Positions 1 through 10,800 of a stretch of DNA of 64,000 bases are shown here, one piece after another. Source of the DNA: Motacilla alba alba (Eukaryota > Chordata > Aves > Passeriformes > Motacillidae); the NCBI RefSeq assembly GCF_015832195.1, contig NC_052017.1, positions 77,687,801 to 77,751,800 on the forward strand, written 5' to 3'. The notes beneath the pieces were generated by a model that saw only the letters and a list, made by a program, of their open reading frames with translations, had not been told where the DNA came from and did not search any database. Both the position numbers and the translations under genes were made by a program. Position 1 is the first letter of the stretch. Each line of letters starts with the position of its first letter.

Positions 1-108
1 TTCTCCCCTGTTACGACCTGCCACCAGAAGGTGAGAGTAACTCAAGTTCTTGTTAATGGATCCCTTGGGACAGATTAGTGTGATGTGACACTGAGTGCTC
101 AGTGTTTA

Positions 109-150
109 TAAATATATATATTTTATATATATGTGTGTGTGTGTGTGTGT
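109..150. repeat. (TA)n followed by (TG)n microsatellite
   Basis: A run of TA dinucleotides passes directly into about nine TG units ending at 150. It is an ordinary vertebrate compound microsatellite, likely to vary in length between individuals. Confidence 0.9.
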
Positions 151-2462
151 TTATTTTAGAACAATTTGGTTGCAATGGAAAACAGGTATGTAGCCCTTTT
201 GGTTATTATTATCTATAGTAACATAGCATATAAAAGCCCAGACACCACACAGGAACTTGAAAAAGAAGGACAGTTTTACCATCAGGCACAAACATACAAA
301 CTCCTCTGTGTACATGCACAGACACACTAGGATTTGTTTTTCTGGGGCCACTGGTCAAAACAAATGGTAGCTTGAGTCTGGTTCAGGGACAGAAACTCAG
401 TGCCAGCTGCATTTCTTCTGTCCAGAAGTGTCCCTGAATAAAACTCTTCCATAAAGAAGGCAATTAAATCCAGAAAAAGCACTAATAATTTTAGTATAAT
501 ATGTTTTGTGCCCCTGATCTATTGGACAAGGACATCTATCATCCAGGCACAGACTGGGTCTGGGCTGTGTTATTTGTTAGACTTTACTATCTCTTGTCCC
601 AGGCAGATTCAGCTTGTATTCGTGAACTTCAGAATGAGTTTTTACACTTTGAAATGGAAGGTCTTCAGTACATGGGCTGACGTTAGCAACACAGTTCAAG
701 CTACATTCAGTGCACACTGGGGTGGGACCTTTGTTCCCACTAAACACATCTGGGCTATTACTCACTCCCAGACATTAAGGTAATTTATCTGCATCCCACT
801 TTGCCACTGATGACAGCTTGGCATTTGTCCATGGAACAAAAGTATCTGAGCGGCCTGTTCAAGATTTATCCTCACATCAAGTGTTTATCACCTTCATAGG
901 ATATTAATTTGGGTATTACATATTTAATAAGCCCCCCATTTACTCCAGCTGAAAAAAAAGGTACTTCATTTTGTTTATCAATTAAAATACTTCTTAAAAA
1001 ATGCAAACACTGTCTCTGTAAGTAACAGCTCCTAATGACCTATCCACCATTTCTAGTCATTCAGAAGGATAAATTAGTTTCCCTGTTCTCTTCCCAAATT
1101 CTCATGCTTTCTGCAACAGTTTTTAACCGGTCACTCAAGCAAAGCCCTGGACACCTCATGCCTCACACACTGAAGGGTGTATTCTTCACATGACAGGACA
1201 GCCCTAAACTCACCATTTAGGTTAAACTAGCATTCAGCTCTGCTCTGTCACCCTGCCAGTGGAAATGGCAGGGGTCAGTCTCTTCCCAAGCACTCCCTGG
1301 ATGGGTTAAATGCTGAGTTAGGGAGCTGTGTGTCACCATTTGCCTGCTTCCCCAGCTGACATGAACTCAGCTCATGCCACAGCAACCTCAAGAGCTGAGA
1401 CACATCATGCTCTACAAAAACCATCAGAGGCCAGCAGCTGTGCCCTCATGTGCCCTGAAAACAGAACCACTCACTGCACGGTTCAGCTGACAGGCCTCAT
1501 TCTTTTGCTGCATCTCTCTGTTCTGCATTTACCTTCTCATCAGCACACCTTGTTCATCTTGCCCCAGGCATGGACATACGTGGTGGCCCCACCAGAAGGG
1601 AAAAGGGAAGTTACCTGTGACCAGATTTGTTTGAGATAGGAGCTGTACTCTCCTTTGCCCAGGTCCATTGCCCTGTGCTGTCCCTCACCACAGCAGCAGC
1701 AGTGGGAGCTGTGATGGCTGCAGTGCTGCATCCTCTCACTGCTCTCTGTGAACTCAAAGCCAGCCCTCCCCTCAGGAGAGGCACTGCATGCAAAGCCCAG
1801 TCCTCCAGGTGCTGCTGGATCTGACTGAGCCACTGCCACCAGCCAGGGACAGGCACAATCTGCAAGGAAGGACATAATGAGCTCCCTGGCAGCGGGCAGA
1901 CAGCTTTCTTACCCCATTAGTGACTTCAAGCCTAAGGATGCCCAAATATTCCCTCACTCCCTCCTTGCACAGGCCAGCAACAGTGTGAATCAACTGGTTG
2001 AAGAAATCACAGATAAAGGCCAAAGGCTCTTCAATTGAGTTGGTAAGTGGTCACGGTAGCTCAGATAAAACAAAGTTATTGATGGAAAGGGATAGAGACA
2101 GGAACTTAGGCTTTCACCCTGCCTCTAGTGAGGACTTTTCACTCACTTTGCTCCTCTGTGCCTGGATTTCCATCACCCTTTATGTAGCTAGATTAGACTT
2201 TAGATTATTAGATCTTTTTATTTTTACATACAGCTGCCTCGTTCTTCATACATAACATGTCACAAGGAGCCTCTGCTCTTCAGCAGGGCCTTTTAAAGCC
2301 TGCCTGAAAGGAACATAATGTAATGTAAGATGGCAGCATCCTCACTCAAAACCATCAGGATAATACTAAACTAGTACTAAATATGAATCCAGAATTTTAT
2401 GCTGGCTTGAATACAACTAATTTGATAAATAAAGATATGGTGTACAAAAATATATTCAGATT

Positions 2463-2494
2463 CAGTAATACAGATTTCCAGTAATACAGATTTC
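2463..2494. repeat. two-copy 16-base tandem duplication
   Basis: The unit CAGTAATACAGATTTC occurs twice in direct succession with no mismatches, and the next bases (CAG) start a third copy. It is probably a recent slippage duplication. Confidence 0.85.
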
Positions 2495-2855
2495 CAGTTT
2501 CAAGGGAAATATTTACAGTAACACATGCATCTTTTGAAGCTCTGGTTCTAATGCATGCATTCAACTGCCATCATTTTGATTGAGAGGGAATTTTAAAAGA
2601 AAATATAAAGCCAGTGATTGAGATTTTGGGGATTGATTTAGCAAGGAGAAAACCCCAAATATTTTTATAGAGCCTTTCTTTATAAGAAGAGTAAGGCATA
2701 TTTCTGAAAAAATGATCATAAAGATCTTACAAAGAAACTTTAGACCCTGTAGCATTTTAGCTTTGGCTTGCTTGGGCCTCTCTGCTTACATGAGGTCTTT
2801 TTCAAACTGAGCTGCCATTTGCTCTTTCTGATTTTTGTTTTTTCCTTTTGTCCAG

Positions 2856-2980
2856 TTCAATTCCAATTCTCAAGTGGTTTCACGATGACGGAACAGTTCT
2901 ACTCAGCAAAGTGGAAGACAGCCAAAATACCCAAATGAAGAGATTTTCAGATGAGCTGGGGGAAATTCATTATGCTGAAG
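2856..2980 (+). other. candidate unrecognised exon (plus strand)
   Basis: A strong pyrimidine tract (TTTTTTCCTTTTGTCCAG, ending at 2855) precedes 125 bases that are open in one frame, followed by a GAAG|GTACAT donor-like site at 2981. The open frame starts at 2857 and reads SIPILKWFHDDGTVLL, continuing to HYAE, with one base left over at each end. The tryptophan context (xLKWFHDDG) faintly resembles the central strand of an immunoglobulin-type domain, but I cannot assign a family. The other frames close early. It lies downstream of FBXL7 on the opposite strand. It could be an exon of an unannotated gene or long non-coding RNA, a decayed exon, or a chance splice-site pair. Confidence 0.25.
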
Positions 2981-3333
2981 GTACATCATTATTTTCAGTA
3001 GCATTTGGTAAAGTGGAACAGGCAGTAGGTGATTAATAATCATAGAAACATTAGCACTTTGTCTCCTCTATGCAACCTTTCTTCCTCTGCTTTGGTTTCT
3101 CTGAAGTCACACTTGCTCTGGGCTGTAAGTCTCGGATTAATGTTGTATCTAGTGTCTCAGCATCAGCAATGATGGAGAAGTTTCCTCTGCAAAGTTAAAG
3201 CCAGAGATGCTGCTGTTATACGAAAGCAAACAATAAGGCTATTTAACCCAGAACACTGAGACTGCTACAGCACACACAGCAAAAGCATGCCAAGATTACA
3301 TATTTTTTTCCACTCATATTAAAAAAAATAAAA

Positions 3334-3500
3334 TTATAGACTAGCTTGGGCTGGAAGGGACCTTAAAGGTCATCTAGTTCTAATCCCACTCCATTGACAG
3401 GGACACTCTTCACTAGGTTGCTCAGAGCCCCATCCAACCCGGCCTTGATCACTCCTGGGGATGGGGCATCCATGGTTTTTCTGGGACACTTACAGTGTCC
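3334..3500 (-). mobile_element. CR1 LINE 3' fragment (avian), minus orientation
   Basis: The stretch contains phrases typical of the avian CR1 3' untranslated end read in reverse complement: GGCTGGAAGGGACCTTAAAGG, TCATCTAGTTC, GTTGCTCAGAGCCCCATCCAAC and GGGGATGGGGCATCCA. It is a short 5'-truncated copy, as most CR1 insertions are, and carries several substitutions and small gaps, so it is not recent. It lies in the 3' flank of FBXL7. Confidence 0.88.
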
Positions 3501-6500
3501 GAGACACTTTCCATTGAAACTTACAGTCTAACCTTTCCTTGGTCTCATCTGCAAGTTAGATAAGTCAGCCTTGATGGTAGCTGGAAAAAGAAATACAGAA
3601 ACCCACCTCTAGGACTCTGAGTTCAGAGCCAGACCCTGATTATGAGAAAAGAAGAAGAAAAGCATATAGTGAAAATTTCCCTATGTGCATACTGCAGATC
3701 CACCAGCTGGCTATTGTTTTGAAGGAAGCTAAAAGATTGAAAATCCTAAATGGTGGCATGTAACAAAAAGGGAAAAAGTGAATTTCAGTAGTGACAGGTC
3801 ACAGCTCTGGCTTATTTAACCCAGATAAGGCTCCTGTGAGGCTTACTTGAGAAAAAAAACAACAACATGTAAATGTCAGAGAGAGCATCAGTTGACCTTG
3901 CTGCAATGAACTTGGATCTTAACAACATTTACCAAGCATTTAACAGCTGCAAAAAATCTGATCATTCATATACCAGCTACTTTGAGACAGTGAAATACTT
4001 GTGCTACATCAACTATGCTATGCTTTTTAGGTTATTTGAACCTACCTACATTCAATCTATAGAAGTCAACATTATTAGACACAGATTGTAATTGCTGTTC
4101 TGGTACTGAAAGTCTATTCTTTTTTCATGCACAGAGGTCAGAGACTGATTCATCCTAAAGGAGCTCACATTTCAGTAGAGGACGAGACAAACTAGCAGGC
4201 AGCAATGGATGACAATGTGATAAGAGATGTGCTGTGGTCTTCCTTCCCTGTTGCTGTAAACTGTTTCAAACAGACCTGTGAACTCCAGGTGGTGTAGAGA
4301 GGAGTTTTGCTGCAGATGACAGGAGAATGACGGGAGTAAAAAGGAGCTCCATTCAGTAATGTTATTTCTGAATCAAAGCTCAAGCTTTGCAGTCTGCAAG
4401 CAGATCAAGTTACCTGATGACTAAGGGGTTCCTCATGAAATCTGGACTGGGTTCCCAGTGTACATGTCCACATTTGTTTATTCCTGAAATCTGAAAAAGA
4501 AACTAATCTCAATAAACGACAGTATTGAGGTGTGTGCCACAGTCATTTTGTCTGAAAAGAATTCTCTCATTATTGGTAGTGACAAAAACCATAGAAGCAG
4601 CATAGAGAAACAGCACCAGGTGAGGTGCTCTATAAAGTAAAGGAAAGCATATGTGTGCCAAGCTGCTGCATAATACAAGGGCTTGGAACCGAATGTAGAT
4701 TTAGACTTCGTCAAATCACAGCAGGATTGTCTCAGTTAAGACATAGAATTAATTCCCCATAATCAAGAGGAGAGAAGGATAAGTCTTATTTTTTTTCTCA
4801 GGTGATGGTTCTAGATGGCAGCAGTGTCTGCTCTCTCCACTGTGAGAATGAAGCAATAAATAATGATGCAAAGACCTGTGAAAAGACAACTCCCCTCTCC
4901 CCTGCATCCCCAATTTCTATTGCATTTCAGAAGTAGGCAAAGCGATATCCAGTTTGTCCAATATGTGTTTTCTCCTATAGAACTGGACATAAATTAATTT
5001 GGATGCATAAGAAAGCCCACTGTCTAAATTGCATGCAGTTTGTTCTTTAAAAAAAAAAAATTGAATTCTGCTGTTGTGCAGTGCCCTCTTCACATTAGGT
5101 TAATTAAGCCAGTACCATTAGTTGCACAGGGATGAGATATTTTGTGCCGTGAATGAGCAGGGCTGGAAGACTTGAGCCTTGTATCTTCCTGGGATGATAA
5201 GTTAGAGATGAAGAATCACAAAGGCAGTGAGTGTTTGTCTGCTGTGACTGAGCTTAGCTTGACAGCTGGCCAGCCTAATGCTAAATGTGCTAATCACGAT
5301 AAAAGCAGAGTAATTAATCAGAGCACAGCAAGGACACGCCCGTTAACATTGCTGAAAGCAAGGAGAGGAAACCTTCCCACGTTGCAATACATACTTTTCT
5401 TCCCTAGGGAGCTTTCAGGATACCTATTATGGAAATGTTTACCTCGGTAAGGCTGAGGGGGAAATGGTGCAGTGACGCTGCTGATGGTGATAGCCTTGAG
5501 GTTTTACAAGGGAAGCCAGCAGTTATCACTACAGAGGGACACCAGCAAAAGGATTTCCTACCTTCTCTGTGATGGGTCTCATAAGAAAACTTACACCAGA
5601 AAAGAATACACAGTGCAATTCAGAAACTGACCTGCTCTAGCAAGGGAAGACTTTCTCCTATTACAGTCAGAGTGAATTGCATGTGGTTAATAATTAGGAG
5701 ACACCTTTTGGTCACATGCAATAATCCATGGAGTTAAAAAGGATTGCTTTTAAGGCACAAGAGATTCCTGCTAATACTTCAGATAAAAAGCTACCACATT
5801 TTTACATCGACCAAGGCTGCTTACCAGGATTTCATTTTTATTTTTGGTAGAAATACAGTATCTACTTTAAGGAATAAAAAACCTGTTGAAACAAAGGCCT
5901 GGAAAACCTCTCTTCAGCATCCATCTCTTGAGTAAGTCACCAAATGTGCTCAGAGGAATATCTGGGCAGAAAGTCATGATGTGCTGCAGCCCTTCACACA
6001 GCCCCCAGAGCAAACCCTGCCTTGGTCCTTCCATGTACATGTGGAGCTCTGCCCCAAGCACTGGATAAGTAGGAGGAGCAGCATGGCTTTCTAGAAAAGG
6101 GGTAGGGAGTCTGCCTGAGTGGTGAGGGCTGGCGCTACTCAGCGGGCACAGCACTGGCCAGGAGAAGATGTGGATTGAAAACCAGACACTCTGTGTGAAA
6201 ACAGTTGTGCTAGCTCTGGATATTGCTGCCTGTGGCTGTGTGGACTCTGACTTGATTGGTTTGTTGTTTTTCTGACATAAAAGTTACACAGATAGAGCAA
6301 ATTACAGGACTGTTTCATGTTTCACCCAGAGTCAGTGGACCTTGGGCTCTTACTAAACCATTTGCCAAGCTATAGGAGGATTTCCGTGTGAAGAATCCGT
6401 GGATTCTTCAAGGCCCAAAGGAATCATTTTCACAAGCCAGGTGGGTATCCTGTAAAGCCTAGACTGCAAAATGCAGGAAATCTGTGGGGACCTTGAACAA

Positions 6501-7132
6501 AATGTTCTCTCTTTTATCAATAAGGAACTGAGCTTGGATCTTCTAGAGAAAAAAATAAATCCCATTAAGACCATGCAACAAAAATGGTAATGGATGGGAT
6601 CTTCATTAGCTGATGAGAGAAATAACAGGTAACAGCTATGGAATGGAAGTCTCTGTCCCCAGAAATAAAACAACATTGTTTTCATAATGGCAGAAGATAC
6701 CCGAGCTACCAGTGAGCTACATTTCTCCTTTTCTGAACAGAGGGTTTGCACTTAGCCATATGTTAACGCAGAAGATGACAACTCACAGAAAAATTGCATG
6801 AGGTAGTAAGAAAAACCAGTAACAGGGAACTGCCTGCTGAATTGTTATGAAGAATTGCTGCGAGAAAATGTTCATTCTGCTAGGCATTTCCAGGAGCATC
6901 AACATTCAGATGCTCTCCCATTGTAAAACCATCTAGGAATGGCAGCTGCCACCTTTGCTGAGTGGTGTTGGAACAGATTCAGCCATGGCAGAGGTCATGT
7001 ACAGAAAGCATGTTCCTTCTCACAGGTACGACACCAAATGCCTGTGCTTTGCATACATGGCAACAGCAAACTTTAAAAAAATAGAAGAGAATGCAGTTGG
7101 AAAGGAAAAACAGAATTATTCTGATGCATCAT

Positions 7133-7190
7133 ACTTATGCAGGTTATCTGAGTATTTCACACATGAAATGCTCGGATAACCTGCATAAGT
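7133..7190. repeat. near-perfect palindrome: 27-base arms, 4-base loop, TA-flanked
   Basis: The left arm (7133-7159, starting ACTTATGCAGGTTATC) and right arm (7164-7190, ending GATAACCTGCATAAGT) are reverse complements with only two mismatches, separated by CACA. Both mismatches are T opposite G, so an RNA read from the plus strand would pair along the whole arm using G-U wobbles. TA dinucleotides stand at both edges (7132-7133 and 7190-7191), as expected for Tc1/mariner-type insertion. One mismatch (TCTGAG against CTCGGA) fits decay of a CpG in the left arm. It could be a miniature palindromic DNA transposon remnant or a short hairpin RNA source. No family was identified. Confidence 0.75.
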
Positions 7191-7768
7191 ACTGGTTCCT
7201 GGCAAGCCCTAAAGATGTAGTTACTTAACATCACAGAAAAGACAATCCTTACCCCACTAGCATCACTGCTGCAGTCAGGCTTCCTCTGCTCACTACTGGA
7301 ACATGCACTGAGTTAGTTTTCCTGGGTGGGATTTGTAGGCAATACGTCTTAGCCCAATAATAATTCACAGTGCATTTGGAGAGGAGAAGCCCTGAGGGCT
7401 TTTCTCTTTGTTCCAGAAGGGAAGATGCCCTGGGCAGGGATGGATGCGGGTCCTTTCCCGCAGATGGAGCCCTTGCCCCAGCAAGCAGCCGCTCCTTGGC
7501 TGAGCCCCAGCCCGGGGAATTCCGGGCTGCAGCACAGGCGGGTTTCAGCTGCTCCTTCTCTCGGTTTTATCAGACTGAGATTTTATGTTCACTCCGGGAT
7601 ATTTGCATCAAATGAGCTGCTTTTATTAGCCAGTTCCAGGAGAAGCCAGGATGGTAGGGAACTGTAGAGAGGGCAGCTCAGTACCAGCCTAACAGGGGAT
7701 CAGGATCACAGGGGCAATTGAAAAGAACTATGAAAGTAGAGTTGTCAAGTAACTGTTTGTTGGGGCTT

Positions 7769-7801
7769 TTTGGTTGGTTGGTTGGTTTGGTTTTTTTTTT
7801 T
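7769..7801. repeat. (TTGG)n microsatellite plus T run
   Basis: Several TTGG units pass into an eleven-base T run, then CCCC and, at 7809-7821, an A run. This is simple low-complexity sequence. Confidence 0.85.
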
Positions 7802-10800
7802 CCCCATAAAAAAAAAAAAATATTCCATTCTGCACGAACTGTAAAATCCGATGGTGGTTTGATCCCTTTTCCTATCGTTGCCTGTAATTAACCCGTAACC
7901 ATCCTGCAAGACTCATTTATGGATAACTCTGTACTTGCCCACGTGAGAGAAGTGGGGTGTGTATGCCATCATGCAAGAGGGGAAACTGAGTCCTTGAGCC
8001 CAGCAAGCCATGATTCCTGGAAAAACACATTACAAATATGCAAATGAATTTTCCCCTAAAACATTCCCAGTTTCAAATTTTGTTTTACCTTCAATTAGGA
8101 AAAAACAATTTTTAAAAGTGCTCACAGAGTAGAGCTATACATCCAAATGAATCACACTAAATCCAGTAAAGTGATTCATGCTGATGAACTCCAAATGTTT
8201 TATTTGGAAGCTGATATCATTTTACTGAATTGTTTTTAAGTGGTTTTGTTCAAAGAGTGAATGGAGACATTTTTTGGAGGCAAGTTGGTCAGGCTGGTCA
8301 GGAGACAGGTCAGACTTGGAAGGAAGGGAACATAATACAGGTTTTATCCAAGCCAAAATGAAAGCTTCAGCATTTAAAAAAGTTTTAAAATAATTTCGAA
8401 AATATTTTGCTTTTGTGTCAGTGACATTGATCTGATTTCACAATCCACAGGGAATTAAATAGTTTCATCTGAAAAAAAAAATCAAGAACAAACCCAGCAA
8501 TATTTTTGATCCCAAAACACCACATTTCTTGGCTGCCAGTGCAGCAGAGAACTAGATTATAGTACTGAGACAGATGTTATCAATAATAGTAGGCCAAGAA
8601 GTAACTACATGTCTCAGTACGAGAGAGTCCTCGGTATTCTGAATCTTGTCAGGCTATGAGGGAACACAAGAACGTTCCAGGGAAATCCAGAGCAGTGACA
8701 TTAGGTAATGTCACTACTCAGAGAACTTGATGAAGTTAAATGCATGTACTGAATGCACTGCTTTCACACTGGGTGAGCAGTGAGCCCCTACAACTGTGAA
8801 ACTTTGTATGATGTTTTAAAAAATGTTTAATTATTATGTTATAGAACCACAAACTCCATCAGTTGGAACTGAGACTCTCAGATTCTCACCCAAACCTTGT
8901 CTTGAGTGAGTCTGACAAAACCCAGGTACTCCTTTCCTTGAAAAGCCAAAGAATTCCAGCAAACCACTGTATGCCCTCTGCAGCAGAGGAAAGTTGTTTG
9001 GACTGCAAGGATCTGCTCAAGGACCACTGTCTCTAGACAGCAGGTCTCTGGAAGAATCTTCCTTGCCCTCAGAGGCACTGCTTTTCTCAGCAAGACACAG
9101 CTGGCAGAAGGTCCTCAGACCAATTCTGCAAGATAAAAGAAATATGAAGAGTCTAATTGTCAAAATTGCCATGAACACTTAGGCACCATGCAACCAGAAC
9201 ACTTCTTATATCTATTACATTTGCTATTTGGCACTTGTATAATTCAGTATTTTAAGTATAAAGAATCTTTTCATAGCTATTATTTTTCCTAGTGATTTAT
9301 GAGAATGGACTCTTATACACACCATAGCTTTTACCCTAACACTGCTGTGACAATATGTGCAATGTGTGGTTTTATTTAGGGTAATATCTACTGCTTCAGT
9401 GAAATATAAATTTAATCACATTGTTCATTAGGAGAATTTAATCTTATTAGAAAGGATAAAGAAGGAAAGATGGGAAATTTGCTCTGCAGAATAAACCCAT
9501 TAACACCTTATTCTTACAAAATACTTCAGGATAATCTTTCTTAATGGTATGAAGATGGAAAAGGCATTCCTAACCTCTTGTTTTAATAGGCAGTGTTGTT
9601 AGCAATGAGGCTGATACGGCCTTCAACGAGATCCCAAACACTGCAAGTCAGCAGAAACATTTATCATTTTCACATGAATCGTTCAACTTGGGTAATGATC
9701 CAGGATGACTCTTCTGCAGTAAAACATCATGCACAAAAGTAAATTAAGTTTATGCTGTCATCAGCTGCCAGATTTTTCCACACAAACCAGCCTTTACTTG
9801 CAAAGGATCTATCAACTGTTTTAGCTACCAGAAAAAAAAAAATCATTAGGGAGATAACATTTGGGGGATAGCTTTCAGCATTTAGTAGTCTGAAATCAAG
9901 GAAAGCAAGCTCCTCTTTTATATATGTCATTAATGCTTTATAGTAAAATCTTCCTAGTTTGGCCTTTTAAGTCAAAAATTTTAAAAATAAAAAAGAGAAG
10001 AAAAAAGGAAGGATTTCTGAGAGACCTTCAGGGATCTCAGATTTTAAATCAAAATGAAGCAAGTTGGGTGTAAAATCCACCACAGAAGCAGGGAAAATGA
10101 GGTAGGAAAAAAAAACCAAAACAACAAAACAAAAATACCTATGGAACAAACAAGGGACAGAAAAAGAAACTATTTAATAGCAAATGCTTTTGTACAGAAA
10201 AACAGGCAGCAATGTAAATTGCCATTACCTTGTAAAACATCATGCAGGAATAGAAAACCTGGATAACACTTGCAACCCCTTAAAGGTGAGCTTATGTCTG
10301 AGTGAGCTGCAAACAGATGTTATGCAGCTGCAGGAACCTGCACTGCAGTCCCTACTTCAAGAACTCAGCTGGGCTTCAGGTTTTGATCCCTCCCTCCCTC
10401 TGGTTGCCTCCCCTGGGATGTGCAGAAGAGGAAAGAGAGGAAGGAGGGGACACAAAGACTTCCTGCAGTTTGCCATGTGGATGTCCCCAGTTATGGGATG
10501 AGGTTGGGCTGTCCCCCAGCAGGCTCTGGGACAAATCTTGCAGGTGTTGCCTGACACCCATCGCTCCCAGCACCTGTGGCAAGGCACACCAAGCTGCACA
10601 CCATCCCCTGCATGGGGCTGGGGAGGAGCCTGGCTGTAACCAGCAAGTGTGGCTGGTTCTGTGTTGCTTCCTGCAGCCCTCAGGCCCAACCTCAGGGGCT
10701 GTTTCTTCAGCAGCTAAAGGACAGAACCAAAAGAAGCGCAGGGTTATATCCTCACCACTCTCTTAGGTAATAGCATGTTCTCCGTGATTTCTAGACTCTA

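Larger units (their letters stand above)
1..2855. other. intergenic sequence, no supported gene
   Basis: Short frames only, with no domain or family I recognise. It holds a TA/TG microsatellite at about 109-150 and a two-copy 16-base tandem duplication at 2463-2494. The first 30 bases end in a donor-like AGAAG|GTGAGAG, discussed separately as an observation. Confidence 0.6.

Noticed and set aside
5407..5451. Possible 45-base exon between TTTTCTTCCCTAG and GTAAGG
   Set aside because: Splice-site wording is good, but all three frames are open and too short to judge, and no partner exon was found.
6353..6751. 132-codon minus-strand open frame
   Set aside because: Residue make-up is typical of non-coding AT-rich DNA, with no family and no splice-site support.
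10302..10766. 154-codon plus-strand open frame
   Set aside because: Several long frames overlap here on both strands in a GC-richer patch, which fits chance rather than coding.
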